Origin: VAZQ01 sp963821505
GTDB lineage: Bacteria; Pseudomonadota; Alphaproteobacteria; Rhizobiales; Xanthobacteraceae
Length of the DNA: 64,000 bases
Reading direction: 5' to 3'
Assembly: GCA_963821505.1 (NCBI GenBank)
Contig: CAWGEH010000032.1
Location: forward strand, 124,001-188,000
The notes under the pieces are model-generated. The model saw nothing but the letters and a program-made list of their open reading frames with translations. It was not told where the DNA came from and made no database searches. Made by a program: the position numbers and the translations under genes. Shown piece by piece: positions 54,135-63,585 of this stretch. Within the stretch, counting starts at the first letter, position 1. The number at the start of each line of letters is the position of its first letter.

Positions 54135-55267
54135 CACGCGATCACATCGCCGGACACCGCGCGCACGTCACGGACGCCGGTCAGCGTCATGGCGACTTCG
54201 AGCTCGGCGCGGATGATGTCGAGCGCCTGGCGAACGCCGGCTTCGCCGTTCGCCGCGAGACCATAGAGATAGGCGCGGCCGATCAGGCAGCCGTGCGCGC
54301 CGCGTCCGAGCGCCTTGAGCACGTCCTGGCCGGAGCGGATGCCGCCGTCGAACAGCACCTCGATGCGGTCGCCGACGGCGTCGGCGATGTCGGGCAGAAC
54401 CCTGATGGTGGAATGCGCGCCGTCGAGCTGCCGGCCGCCGTGATTGGACACCACGATGCCGTCGACGCCCGCGGCGGCGGCGGTCTTGGCGTCCTCGACG
54501 TCGAGCACGCCCTTGAGCACGAGCTTGCCCGGCCACAGTCCGCGCACCCATTCGATGTCGCGCCAGTTCAGCGAGCGGTCGAAATTCTGGTTCGACCAGG
54601 CGCCGGCCTTCTCCATGCCGACGCGGCCCTTGAGATAGGCCTCGACATTGCCGAAGGTCTTGCGCCGGCCGAGCAGCACCTTGATCAGCCAGGCGGGCTT
54701 GGTGGCGATGTCGAAGGCATTGCGCGCGGTCAGCCGCGGCGGAACGGTCAGCCCGTTCTTGATGTCGGCATGGCGCTGTCCGCGCATGGGAAGATCGACC
54801 GTCACGAACAGGGCGGAACACTTGGCGGCGCGCGCCCGCTCGATCACCGATTGGCTGAAGCCGCGGTCGCGGAACATGTAGAGCTGGAACCAGAACGGCT
54901 GTTTCACCGCGCCGCGCACGTCCTCGATCGAGCAGATCGACATGGTGGACAGGCAGAACTTGGTGCCGGCGGCTTCGGCGGCGCGCGGCGCCAGCATCTC
55001 GCCGTCGCCGTGGACGAGTCCGGTCAGCCCGGTCGGCGCGATGGCGAGCGGCATCGACACCGTTTCGCCCAGCATCGAGGTTGCCAGCGACACCTTCGAC
55101 ACGTCGATCAGCACGCGCTGGCGCAGGCGCATCGCGTTGAGCTCGTCGCGGTTGGCATTGAGCGTGAGCTCGTCGTAGGACCCGCGCTCGACGTAGTCGT
55201 AGATCGCGCGCGGAATTCTTCGCCGGGCGATTCGGCGCAGATCTTCGATATTGGTGACGGGCGGCAT
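54134..55267 (-). CDS. FMN-dependent alpha-hydroxy acid dehydrogenase (L-lactate dehydrogenase-like)
   Basis: The 377-residue protein is a complete member of the family of LldD, glycolate oxidase and mandelate dehydrogenase. MPLAIAPTGLTGLVHGDGEM contributes the FMN pocket. The catalytic histidine and arginine lie in VDGIVVSNHGGRQLDGA, and VLFDGGIRSGQDVLKALGRG binds the FMN phosphate. It probably oxidises L-lactate or a related 2-hydroxy acid at the membrane, passing electrons to quinones. ATG at 55267 (MPPVTNIEDLRRIARRR) is the family start. I leave the symbol empty because the substrate is not certain. Confidence 0.88.
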   Translation of the reverse strand: MPPVTNIEDLRRIARRRIPRAIYDYVERGSYDELTLNANRDELNAMRLRQRVLIDVSKVSLATSMLGETVSMPLAIAPTGLTGLVHGDGEMLAPRAAEAAGTKFCLSTMSICSIEDVRGAVKQPFWFQLYMFRDRGFSQSVIERARAAKCSALFVTVDLPMRGQRHADIKNGLTVPPRLTARNAFDIATKPAWLIKVLLGRRKTFGNVEAYLKGRVGMEKAGAWSNQNFDRSLNWRDIEWVRGLWPGKLVLKGVLDVEDAKTAAAAGVDGIVVSNHGGRQLDGAHSTIRVLPDIADAVGDRIEVLFDGGIRSGQDVLKALGRGAHGCLIGRAYLYGLAANGEAGVRQALDIIRAELEVAMTLTGVRDVRAVSGDVIA

Positions 55268-55391
55268 CGTCAGTGGTCGAAGGACGCGCGACAGGGGAAA
55301 GGCGAATGGCGAAGAATGGAATGCGGACGGCGGCCGGCCGTGCTTGATCTCCCGGTCATCGTCGTTCCCTGGCCTGCCCTGCGTCGTCCGG

Positions 55392-56360
55392 TCATGCAAT
55401 GTGGTCGGCGAACTGGCCGCTCTTGCGGAACCGCCACAGATAGGAGGGCACGATGGCGGCCATGGCGACCGGATCGACGCCGAGCGCCTCGAGCGTGCGT
55501 GCTTGGTGCCGTGCCTGCTCGGACACGATGACGTCGCTCCGCAGCAGCTCGACCTGGTCCGGGGTCAACAGCGGCTTGGGCATGAATTGAAGGAAGGCGG
55601 CCTGGAGCTTGGCGAGCGCGAACGGGATCGGCACCAGCAGGCGCCGGCGCTCGATGGTCGCCAGCACGAATTGCATCAGTTCCTTGAAGCTCTTCACCTC
55701 GGGGCCGCCGAGCTCGTAGGTCTGCCCCTCCTCGGCGCGGCCTTCGATCGCGGCGACGACCGCGTTGGCGACGTCGCCCGCGAACACCGGCTGGAACCGG
55801 GTATGGCCGCCGCCGACCAGCGGCAGGGCGGGCGAAAAGCGGGCAATGGCCGCGAACTTGTTGAAGAAGTCGTCCTCGGGGCCGAACAGGACCGAGGGCC
55901 GCAGGATGACGGCCGCGGGCACGGCGGCGAGCACGAGCTTTTCGCCGGCGGCTTTCGAGCGCGCGTAGCGCGAGCTTGCGTGCTCGTCGGCGCCGATCGC
56001 GGAGACGTGGATCATGCGCGCGCCGAAGGCCGCTGCCGCGAGCGCCACCGCCTCGGCGCCGAAGGCCTGCACCGCATCGAATTTTTGCCGCCCGCGCTCG
56101 AACAGGATGCCGACCAGATTGATCAGCACGTCGGCGCCGCGCGCGGCCGCCTCGACCGAGGCGGGATAGCGCAGATTGGCCTGCACGGCATGAATCTGGC
56201 CGACGCAGCCGAGCGGCTGCAGGTGGCCGGCAAGCTCGGGGCGGCGGACGGCGACGCGAACGCGGTAGCCGCGCTTGGCCAGCGCGCGCACGACATGGCG
56301 GCCGAGGAAGCCCGAGCCGCCGAACACCGTGACCAGGGTTTCGAGGGGGATGGCGGTCAT
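55392..56360 (-). CDS. complex I NDUFA9 subunit family protein, NAD(P)-binding
   Basis: The 322-residue atypical SDR protein has the nucleotide loop VTVFGGSGFLGRHVVRALAK, a MIHVSAIGADEHASSRYARS segment with the degenerate active site, and ILRPSVLFGPEDDFFNKFAA. This is the NDUFA9-like family, found as an accessory subunit of mitochondrial complex I and as a free protein in many alphaproteobacteria; the bacterial role is unknown. I chose ATG 56360 (MTAIPLETLVTVFGG). An upstream GTG at 56369 is possible. It lies 144 nt from the tRNA-Leu gene on the opposite strand. Confidence 0.88.
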   Translation of the reverse strand: MTAIPLETLVTVFGGSGFLGRHVVRALAKRGYRVRVAVRRPELAGHLQPLGCVGQIHAVQANLRYPASVEAAARGADVLINLVGILFERGRQKFDAVQAFGAEAVALAAAAFGARMIHVSAIGADEHASSRYARSKAAGEKLVLAAVPAAVILRPSVLFGPEDDFFNKFAAIARFSPALPLVGGGHTRFQPVFAGDVANAVVAAIEGRAEEGQTYELGGPEVKSFKELMQFVLATIERRRLLVPIPFALAKLQAAFLQFMPKPLLTPDQVELLRSDVIVSEQARHQARTLEALGVDPVAMAAIVPSYLWRFRKSGQFADHIA

Positions 56361-56503
56361 TGTCCTCACGTCCAGCGGGGCGCCGAATACAGGATCGGTT
56401 TGACCCTGTATAGGGGCCGCTTGAGCCCGTCTGACAAGCTCAAACCACGGTCCGGCCGCCCATTTGACAAGCCCAAGGCTGCTCCGTACCTAATCGCCGC
56501 AAA

Positions 56504-56588
<85 letters not shown>

Positions 56589-56618
56589 CCGGTCTCGTCG
56601 CCGCTGCGTGAGCCCGCC

Positions 56619-57236
56619 ATGACCATCCGCCTGCACCGCGGCGATCTGCCCGATCTTGCACGCTATCAGAGCGGGGCGGTGGCAATCGATACCGAGACCA
56701 TGGGGCTCGATCCCAACCGCGATCGGCTGTGCGTGGTGCAGCTGTCTCCGGGCGACGGCTCCGCCGACGTGGTCCAGATCCCGGCGGGCACGAGTGAGGC
56801 GCCGAACCTGAGCAAGCTTCTCGCCGACGCCGCGGTTCTCAAGATTTTTCATTTCGCCCGCTTCGATCTCGGCGTCCTGCGCAAGCGTCTGGGGGTCATG
56901 CCGGCCCCGGTCTATTGCACCAAGATCGCCTCGCGGCTGGCGCGCACCTATACCGACAGACACGGCCTCAAGGACCTCGTGCGCGAAGTGCTGGGCATCG
57001 AGCTGTCGAAGCAGCAGCAACTCTCCGACTGGGGGGCCGAAGCGCTCACCGATGCGCAGGTCGGCTACGCGGCCTCCGACGTGCTCCATCTGCATGCCCT
57101 GCGGGAGCGGCTCGACGCCATGCTGGCGCGGGAGGGGCGCGCCGACCTGGCGGCGGCTTGTTTTCGCTTCCTGCCCGACCGGGTACGGCTCGATCTCGCC
57201 GGCTGGGCCGCCGAGGACATCTTCGCCCATTCCTAG
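56619..57236 (+). CDS. RNase D-like 3'-5' exonuclease (no HRDC domain)
   Basis: The 205-residue protein is the catalytic DEDD domain only: VAIDTETMGLDPNRDRL has the first D-x-E, KIFHFARFDLGVLRK the second aspartate, and VGYAASDVLHLHALRERL the Tyr and final Asp (DEDDy type). Full RNase D has an added HRDC domain that is missing here, as in many alphaproteobacterial homologues. It probably trims tRNA or other structured RNA 3' ends; its position 31 nt after tRNA-Leu is suggestive only. ATG 56619 begins MTIRLHRGDLPDLARY. Confidence 0.88.
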   Translation: MTIRLHRGDLPDLARYQSGAVAIDTETMGLDPNRDRLCVVQLSPGDGSADVVQIPAGTSEAPNLSKLLADAAVLKIFHFARFDLGVLRKRLGVMPAPVYCTKIASRLARTYTDRHGLKDLVREVLGIELSKQQQLSDWGAEALTDAQVGYAASDVLHLHALRERLDAMLAREGRADLAAACFRFLPDRVRLDLAGWAAEDIFAHS

Positions 57237-57277
57237 GGCATGATCCGAAAAGTCTGCAATTGCTCGCCATCATGCCC
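57237..57277. terminator. palindrome after the RNase D-like gene
   Basis: GGGCATGAT (57237-57245) pairs with ATCATGCCC (57269-57277). The inner part (CCGAAAAGTCTGCAA) resembles the palindromes near 340 and 47880. It immediately follows the stop codon and may terminate transcription. Confidence 0.5.
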
Positions 57278-57484
57278 TAAGCTGTTCGGGTTGCCGAATT
57301 CGAGACCCCGATTGGGCGACGAATTCACGATATGTCCTCGACGGCCCCGCTGTCCGGGCGGGTTTTCTGTTTTATTCTTGACTGCTCGTGCCGCGCCCGG
57401 GCCATATTTGGGGGTAAGTATGGGGAACCAAAGGGGTTGATCGAGTGGGGACCGCCCGATTCTCGTCGGGCGGAAGGCTCGGGG

Positions 57485-58207
57485 ATGAACTCGTTGACTG
57501 CAGCGTCCGACGTCGACCAGCGAGGATCGCGTGTCCTGGCGCGTTTCGGCCGTGCCGACGGCGAGCGGGCCTTTCGCGCCGCCGTGCGCCACAGCCGCCA
57601 TGTCCGCATCCTGCGGGTGGCGGTCCCGGGCGCGGTCGCGGTCGCGGTGATCGCAGGTGTGGCGGTGACGGTCTTGCTCCAGCCGCTGCGTGCGCTTTCC
57701 GGGATGCCGGTCGATCTTGGATCGCTGGTGGTTTCGGGCACCAAGATCATGATGCAGCAGCCGCGCCTCGCCGGCCTCACCCGCGATAATCGGCACTACA
57801 ACATGGTCGCCCAGGCCGCCGCGCAGGACCTCACCAAGCCCGACATGGTCGAGCTGCACGGCGTCCATGCGACCATGGAGATGAAGGACAAGGCGATCTT
57901 CGAAACCACGGCCAAAGGCGGTTTGTACAACACCAAGACGGAACAGCTCACGCTGAGCCAGAACATCGTGGTGACGTCGTCCAGCGGCTACCAGGCCTTT
58001 CTGAGCGAGGCGGTGGTGGACGTTCGGGGCGGCAAGATCGTTTCGGAAAAGCCGGTGGAGGTGAAGACCGCGACATGGACGATCAACGCCAACCGCATGG
58101 AGGTCGCCGAGTCCGGTGACCTCACGCGCTTCGAGCGTGGCGTATCCGTGACCCTGGTGATGGACAGCGCGACGACAGGCGCCGGCAACGGGGGGCCCAA
58201 GCCATGA
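57485..58207 (+). CDS. lptC: LPS export ABC transporter periplasmic protein LptC
   Basis: LptC sits in the inner membrane with LptBFG and passes lipopolysaccharide to LptA. The 240-residue protein has one transmembrane helix (RVAVPGAVAVAVIAGVAVTV) and the LptC/DUF1239 beta-jellyroll: ALSGMPVDLGSLVVSGTKIM, MVELHGVHATMEMKDKAIFE and GKIVSEKPVEVKTATWTINA. ATG 57485 follows GGCTCGGGG. It overlaps lptA by 4 nt (ATGA). The order lptC-lptA-lptB-rpoN-hpf-ptsN is conserved across proteobacteria. Confidence 0.92.
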   Translation: MNSLTAASDVDQRGSRVLARFGRADGERAFRAAVRHSRHVRILRVAVPGAVAVAVIAGVAVTVLLQPLRALSGMPVDLGSLVVSGTKIMMQQPRLAGLTRDNRHYNMVAQAAAQDLTKPDMVELHGVHATMEMKDKAIFETTAKGGLYNTKTEQLTLSQNIVVTSSSGYQAFLSEAVVDVRGGKIVSEKPVEVKTATWTINANRMEVAESGDLTRFERGVSVTLVMDSATTGAGNGGPKP

Positions 58208-58815
58208 ACGGCCGGGCAGCCGCACGTCGGCGGGAATGGGTCGCGGCCGCGGCGATCGCCGTGGCCATGACGGTATGCGGATCGCCGGCGGGGGCGCAAA
58301 AAAATCAGGGTCCGCCGAACGCGCTGCAGGGCTTCTCGCAGAACCGCGATGAGCCCGTGAAGATCCAGGCGGCGTCGCTGGAGTTGCGCGAAAAGGACAA
58401 GATGGCGACCTTCAGCGGCGACGTCTATGTGCTCCAGGGCGACACCGAGATGCGCTGCAAGTACCTCACCGTCTTCTACGATCAGGAGCAGACGGCGAAG
58501 GGCCTGAAGGCCGCCGATCCCGGGCCCGGCGGCGAGCGGCAAATCCGCCGGATCGAGGCAAAAGGCAGCGTCGTCGTGGTGCAAAAGGATCAAAACGCCG
58601 CCGGGGATGCCGCCACCTTCAACATGCGCGAGAACACCGTGACGCTGGTCGGCAATGTCATCGTGACGCGCGGCTCGGATGTCTTGCGCGGCCAGCGGTT
58701 GGTGGTCGATCTCACCAGCGGCGTGTCGAAGATGGATCAAGGCCGGGTCGAGGGTCTGTTCCAGTCGGGTCCGCGCAACCCTCCCGATCCACGAACGCCT
58801 CCCGAGCGGAAATGA
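58204..58815 (+). CDS. lptA: LPS transport periplasmic protein LptA
   Basis: LptA bridges the periplasm in LPS transport. The 203-residue precursor has a signal peptide (WVAAAAIAVAMTVCGSPAGA) and the OstA-like repeat KIQAASLELREKDKMATFSG with DVYVLQGDTEMRCKYLTVFY and VTLVGNVIVTRGSDVLRGQR. ATG 58204 is inside the end of lptC, giving translational coupling. The C-terminus ends in PPERK. Confidence 0.92.
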   Translation: MNGRAAARRREWVAAAAIAVAMTVCGSPAGAQKNQGPPNALQGFSQNRDEPVKIQAASLELREKDKMATFSGDVYVLQGDTEMRCKYLTVFYDQEQTAKGLKAADPGPGGERQIRRIEAKGSVVVVQKDQNAAGDAATFNMRENTVTLVGNVIVTRGSDVLRGQRLVVDLTSGVSKMDQGRVEGLFQSGPRNPPDPRTPPERK

Positions 58816-59057
58816 CCCCTGGGCGAAAGGCTCCCCGCTGCCGCCGCCGAGGACGCGCGCGGGGCTCGCTGCCGCTGGCGCAGCGATGGCTTTCGGCTTG
58901 CGGCGGGCTGGGCGGTCCGGGCAGATGCTTGATCGGTGCGGCCGGGACGGCAATCAGGTCTTGGGGTTGACAAGGCGGTATGAGCCATTCCAATCGGCGG
59001 GGTTTCGCGCCGACAGCCGACGAGTCAGTTGTATCCGGGGGCTTTGAGGACAGACGC

Positions 59058-59978
59058 GTGCTCGACATCCTCGCGTTGTTCCGCCGCCGCCGGGCTCCTC
59101 GACCCCGACCGAAAGCGGGCAATGGCCGTTGGCAGGACATGGACCTGACCGCGCTGGGCGGGCCGATGCCGGCCGCCCGCGTCAAAACCGCCAAACCGTC
59201 TGCCGCGCGGCCGCGGGTCCGGCGCGAAGACGCGGCGAGCCGGCGGCAGGGCGCCCAGGGCTACCTCGCCGCCCACGGCCTCGAGAAGAGCTACGGCGGC
59301 CGCAAGGTGGTCAACGGGGTGAGCCTCTATGTGCGGCGCGGCGAGGCGGTCGGCCTGCTGGGGCCGAACGGCGCCGGCAAGACCACGGCGTTCTACATGA
59401 TCACCGGCCTGATCAAGGCCGAACGCGGCCAGATCGAGCTTGACGGCTACGACGTCACGCATCTTCCAATGTACCAGCGGGCGCGGCTCGGAATCGGCTA
59501 TCTTCCGCAGGAAGCGTCGATCTTTCGCGGCCTCAATGTCGAAGACAATATCCGCGCGGTGCTCGAAGTGGTGGAGCCGGACCGCCGCCGCCGCGAGGCC
59601 GATCTCAGCACCCTGCTCGATGAGTTCGAGATCGCGCGCCATCGCAAGACGCCCTCGATCGCGCTCTCGGGCGGGGAGCGCCGCCGCGTCGAGATCGCCC
59701 GCGCGCTCGCGAGCCGGCCCAATTACATGCTGCTCGACGAGCCGTTCGCCGGCATCGATCCCAAGGCCGTGGTCGAAATCCAGAGGCTGGTGCGGCGCCT
59801 GACCAACCGCGGGATCGGCGTCCTCATCACCGACCACAATGTCCGCGAGACGCTCGACCTCACCGACCGGTCCTACATCATCTATTCGGGCCAGGTCCTG
59901 ATGGAGGGCCGCAAGGACGATATCGTCAACGATCCCGAGGTTCGCCGCCTCTATCTCGGCGAGGAATTCCGGATTTAG
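59058..59978 (+). CDS. lptB: LPS export ABC transporter ATP-binding protein LptB
   Basis: LptB powers LPS extraction from the inner membrane. The ABC core has Walker A GLLGPNGAGKTTAFYMITGL, the Q-loop GYLPQEASIFRGL, signature LSGGERRRVEIARAL, Walker B MLLDEPFAGIDPKAV and the switch histidine in VLITDHNVRETL. The protein is 306 residues because of a 60-residue basic N-terminal extension, as in related Hyphomicrobiales. I chose GTG 59058 because GAGGA lies about 8 nt upstream; the open frame from 58980 is longer. It is 242 nt after lptA, a larger gap than usual. Confidence 0.92.
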   Translation: MLDILALFRRRRAPRPRPKAGNGRWQDMDLTALGGPMPAARVKTAKPSAARPRVRREDAASRRQGAQGYLAAHGLEKSYGGRKVVNGVSLYVRRGEAVGLLGPNGAGKTTAFYMITGLIKAERGQIELDGYDVTHLPMYQRARLGIGYLPQEASIFRGLNVEDNIRAVLEVVEPDRRRREADLSTLLDEFEIARHRKTPSIALSGGERRRVEIARALASRPNYMLLDEPFAGIDPKAVVEIQRLVRRLTNRGIGVLITDHNVRETLDLTDRSYIIYSGQVLMEGRKDDIVNDPEVRRLYLGEEFRI

Positions 59979-60128
59979 AGGGTTCTCCCCGCTATTTTCA
60001 ACCGCCCGCCCGCTGTTCACGCCCGCCGCACGGAATGGCTATACTCCGGTCCAAGAACCGGATAAGCAAAAATCGGACCAGTTGAGAGCCTGATGTCAGG
60101 CCGAGATGGTGTTCGGTTCAGCCACCGG

Positions 60129-60295
60129 CTAGTGCCCCGAACCCGAAGTTCGCGCACACCGCGCGGCAAATGCGATTGCGAACTTCGGGTTCAAAAGGGG
60201 CACTAGAATCATAGAGTTGCTAGTGGTCCTTGGATTCCGAAGTTCGTATCTGAACGTGCCGCGAGTGCTGACGAACTTCGGAAGCGGACCACTAG
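60129..60295. repeat. composite repeat, B-linker-A, upstream of rpoN
   Basis: Module B (60129-60206) and module A (60220-60295) each begin and end in CTAG. The linker is AATCATAGAGTTG. It occupies the space just before rpoN, ending 19 nt from its start codon, so transcription of rpoN from lptB must cross two long hairpins. The same arrangement recurs after hpf. Confidence 0.92.
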
Positions 60296-60314
60296 TGCGG
60301 CAGTTAAGGGCAAG

Positions 60315-61845
60315 ATGGCGCTTACCCAAAGACTCGAAATCCGGCAAAGCCACGCGCTGGTGATGACGCCGCAGCTGATGCAGGCCATCAAGCTGCTGCA
60401 GCTCTCCAATCTTGATCTCGCCGCCTATGTGGAGGGAGAGCTCGAGCGCAATCCGCTGCTGGAGCGTACCGGGGAGAACGACACGGAGGCGCGCGCGGCC
60501 GATCGCAACACCTTGCCGGCGCCGAACGCGATGGTCGCCGATTGGGCGGAGGGCGCCCGCGACGGCATCGATACCGCAGCGCGGGAACGGCCGGCCACCG
60601 ACCTCGAAGACGTTCCTCCCGCTGACGCCGACGCTGCCGCCTCGCGCTCGAACGGCGAGGCGCCGACGGGCTATTCGGAATGGGCGGGCACCGGCGGCGG
60701 CGGGCGCGACACCGGCGACTACAATATCGAGGCCTTCGTGCCGGTCGAGACGACGCTTGCCGATCATCTCGCCGAGCAGCTCGCGCTCGCGGTGGTCGAT
60801 CCCGCGCGGCGCATGATCGGACAATACCTCATCGATCTCGTCGACGAGGCCGGCTATCTCAGCGGCGATCTCGGGATGGTCGGCGAGAAGCTGGGCGCTC
60901 CGCGCGCCGAGGTCGAAGCCGTGCTGGCGATCCTGCAGGGCTTCGATCCTGCCGGCGTGTGCGCGCGCAATCTCACCGAGTGCCTCGCCCTCCAGCTCAA
61001 GGAGCGCGACCGCTTCGATCCCGCGATGCAGGCGCTCGTCGCTCATCTGGATTTGCTTGCCAAGCGCGATCTCGCGGCCCTGCGCCGACTCTGCCGCGTG
61101 GACGAGGAAGACCTGGCCGACATGATCGGCGAGATCCGCCAGCTCAACCCGAAGCCCGGCCTCGCCTTCGGCTCGACGCTGGTGCAGCCGATCGTGCCGG
61201 ACGTGTTCGTGCGCACGGGCCCCGATGGCGGTTTCATCATCGAGCTCAATTCCGACACCCTGCCCAAGGTGCTGGTCAACCAGAGCTACCACGCCGAAAT
61301 CGCCAAGAGCACGAAATCCGACAAGGACAAGGTCTATCTCGCCGACTGCCTGCAGACCGCGACGTGGCTGATCCGTGCACTCGACCAGCGCGCCAAGACC
61401 ATCCTGAAAGTCGCGACCGAGATCGTGCGCCAGCAGGATGCTTTTTTCGCCCACGGCGTCCAGCACCTGCGCCCGCTCAATCTCAAGACCATCGCGGACG
61501 CCATCGACATGCATGAATCGACCGTCTCGCGGGTCACCGCCAACAAGTACATGGCGACCAGCCGCGGCATCTTCGAGCTGAAATATTTTTTCACTTCGGC
61601 GATCGCGGCGGCGGACGGCGGCGAAGCGCATTCGGCGGAAGCCGTACGCCACCGGATCCGGCAGCTGATCGACGCTGAACGGCCCGAGCAGGTGCTCTCC
61701 GACGATACCATCGTGGAAAAGCTGCGCGAGGCGGGAAATCGACATCGCCCGGCGCACGGTCGCAAAATATCGCGAGGCGATGCGCATCGCCTCCTCGGTG
61801 CAGCGGCGGCGCGAGAAGCATACGTCCTTGGGCGCGACCCCCTGA
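60315..61845 (+). CDS. rpoN: RNA polymerase sigma-54 factor RpoN (frame broken before the RpoN box)
   Basis: Sigma-54 directs enhancer-dependent transcription of nitrogen and other genes from -24/-12 promoters. The glutamine-rich region I is clear (MALTQRLEIRQSHALVMTPQ, then LMQAIKLLQLSNLDLAAYV), as are the core-binding domain (LQGFDPAGVCARNLTECLAL) and the helix-turn-helix (TIADAIDMHESTVSRVTANK). At about 61736-61738 one extra A (GGGAAATC) breaks the frame. Correcting it gives EAGIDIARRTVAKYREAMRI, with the invariant RpoN box ARRTVAKYRE, and a TGA at 61843-61845, for 509 residues. As written the protein would lack the box that binds the -24 element and so should be inactive as a sigma factor. 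Confidence 0.93.
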
Positions 61846-62008
61846 CGCACGTTCTATGATATCGTGTCGGCGCGATGATATCGTGTCGACGCGTGCTCTG
61901 CGCGAGCCGGGCTCACGTCGCCGAGCAACGCTTTGTCGTGCACGCAGAGCGCCAGCGCGTCGGGCGGCGCGGCCGGGATTGTCGACCAGCGGTCATCGGA
62001 GGTCGATC

Positions 62009-62590
62009 ATGCCATTTCGCGTCTCGGGCAAGAACATCGATGTCGGCGAGGCGTTGCGCGCGCGCATCAATCAGCGCCTCGCGGAGGCGACGGCCAAGTA
62101 CTTCGACGGCGGATTTTCCGGCCACGTCACCATCGGCAAGGAGGGGTTCGGTTTCCGCACCGAGTGCCTGGTGCATCTCGATTCGGGTATCGTGCTTGAA
62201 GCCGACGCGCTGGCGGCCGACGCCTATGCCAGCGCCGACCAGGCGGCCTTGCGCCTCGAGCGGCGGCTGCGCCGTTACAAGCATCGGCTCAAGGATCACC
62301 AGGTGGCGCGCCTCGACCATCACGCGCTCGGCCGCTCCGCGGTCGACGCGCCGAGCTACGTCATTGCCGCGCCCGACAGCGAGGAGGAGGTAGCGGAGTG
62401 GAATCCGGTCATCATCGCGGAATCGACCACGGCCTTGAAACGGCTTGCGGTCGCCGAAGCCGTGATGGAACTCGACATGACCGGCGCGCCGGTCGTCGTG
62501 TTCCGCCACGCTGGACACGGGCGCGTCAATCTGGTTTACCGCCGCGCGGACGGTCACATCGGCTGGATCGATCCGCCCACGATCGACTAG
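62009..62590 (+). CDS. hpf: ribosome hibernation promoting factor, long form
   Basis: The 193-residue protein has the N-terminal ribosome-binding domain FRVSGKNIDVGEALRARINQ, then FGFRTECLVHLDSGIVLEAD, and a C-terminal dimerisation domain TALKRLAVAEAVMELDMTGA with FRHAGHGRVNLVYRRADGHI. Long HPF alone forms 100S ribosome dimers in stationary phase. ATG 62009 follows GGAGG. The gene follows rpoN, as is standard. Its TAG stop codon (62588-62590) is formed by the CTAG that begins a module B repeat. Confidence 0.94.
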   Translation: MPFRVSGKNIDVGEALRARINQRLAEATAKYFDGGFSGHVTIGKEGFGFRTECLVHLDSGIVLEADALAADAYASADQAALRLERRLRRYKHRLKDHQVARLDHHALGRSAVDAPSYVIAAPDSEEEVAEWNPVIIAESTTALKRLAVAEAVMELDMTGAPVVVFRHAGHGRVNLVYRRADGHIGWIDPPTID

Positions 62591-62752
62591 TGCCCCGAAC
62601 CCGAAGTTCGCGCACATCGCGCGGCCAGTTCAATCGCGAACGTCGGGTTCAAAGGGGCACTAGAATCATAGAGTTGCTAGTGGTCCTTAGATTCCGAAGT
62701 TCGTATCTGAACGTGCCGAGAGTGCTGACGAACTTCGGAATCGGACCACTAG
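62587..62752. repeat. composite repeat, B-linker-A, between hpf and ptsN
   Basis: Module B is 62587-62663 and module A 62677-62752, each with CTAG at both ends, and the linker is AATCATAGAGTTG. It is in the same orientation as the copy before rpoN, with a few substitutions in the arms, so the two flank rpoN and hpf. Transcript crossing from hpf to ptsN would contain both hairpins. Confidence 0.92.
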
Positions 62753-62846
62753 GACGCCCATTGACGCGCCACCAGCGGGTACTTATGGTCCGCCGCCTTT
62801 GCGACGCTGGGCCCTGCTGAAGCTCCCAGATTCCCGGAAAAGGTCC

Positions 62847-63308
62847 ATGCTGCTCACCGATCTCGTCGCGCCCAACGCCATCATTCCGGCGCTGAAGGTC
62901 AACGGCAAGAAGCAGGTTCTGCAGGAGCTGGCCGCCAAGGCCGCCGAGCTCTCGGGTCAAAGCGAGCGCGCGATCCTGGAGATTCTGCAGCAGCGCGAGA
63001 AGCTCGGTTCGACCGGCGTGGGCAATGGCATTGCCATCCCGCACGGCAAGCTCCCCAAGCTCAACAAGCTGTTCGGACTGTTTGCACGACTCGAACGACC
63101 CGTCGATTTCGAGGCGCTCGACGGCCAGCCGGTCGATCTGGTGTTTCTGCTGCTGGCGCCGGAAGCCGCCGGCGCCGATCATCTCAAGGCGCTGGCGCGT
63201 GTTGCCCGGCTGCTGCGCGATGCCGACGTCGCGCGCAAATTGCGTGACTCGCGCGATGCCGAGGCGCTCTACGCCGTGCTGGCGATGCCGTCGGCGAGCG
63301 CGGCGTAG
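62847..63308 (+). CDS. ptsN: PTS IIA-like nitrogen regulatory protein PtsN (EIIA-Ntr)
   Basis: EIIA-Ntr is the terminal phosphate acceptor of the nitrogen phosphotransferase chain and regulates potassium transport and other processes. The 153-residue protein has the phospho-acceptor H66 in GNGIAIPHGKLPKLN, preceded by LQQREKLGSTGVG, and ends with LRDSRDAEALYAVLAM. ATG 62847 (MLLTDLVAPNAIIPALKVNG) is the family start. It completes the lptCAB-rpoN-hpf-ptsN order. Confidence 0.94.
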   Translation: MLLTDLVAPNAIIPALKVNGKKQVLQELAAKAAELSGQSERAILEILQQREKLGSTGVGNGIAIPHGKLPKLNKLFGLFARLERPVDFEALDGQPVDLVFLLLAPEAAGADHLKALARVARLLRDADVARKLRDSRDAEALYAVLAMPSASAA

Positions 63309-63377
63309 GACCGCAGGTCCTTCGCGTCTCTCCCTTGTCTACGGCAGATTTCAGTTGGATTGCATCGCCCTCTCCGT

Positions 63378-63402
63378 CATGCCCGCGCTCGTCGCGGGCA
63401 TC
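63378..63402. repeat. small palindrome (ATGCCCGCG/CGCGGGCAT)
   Basis: CATGCCCGCG faces CGCGGGCATC across five bases, followed by CACGTCTTTTA. This is a hairpin with a short T-run 60-100 bp downstream of ptsN and a possible terminator. The surrounding 63309-63585 holds no gene that I can support. Confidence 0.5.
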
Positions 63403-63496
63403 CACGTCTTTTAGGGCCTACATTGCATTTTCCGTGAGACGTGGATACCCGGCCATGACGTCGAACATGCGGTTCGATACACGTGGAAAATGCCCT

Positions 63497-63532
63497 GGCG
63501 CCCAAGTCGGGGCTAAGCCGACTTGGGTGGCG
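63497..63532. repeat. palindrome CCCAAGTCGG/CCGACTTGGG
   Basis: CCCAAGTCGG (63501-63510) pairs with CCGACTTGGG (63518-63527), and GGCG/CGC-type flanks extend the arms. The same core occurs within the element at 18067-18147. Confidence 0.6.
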
Positions 63533-63585
63533 CGCCCCGGAATGACGGCGAATCGATTCAATACCGGCGGAAACAGCTCTTGGGA

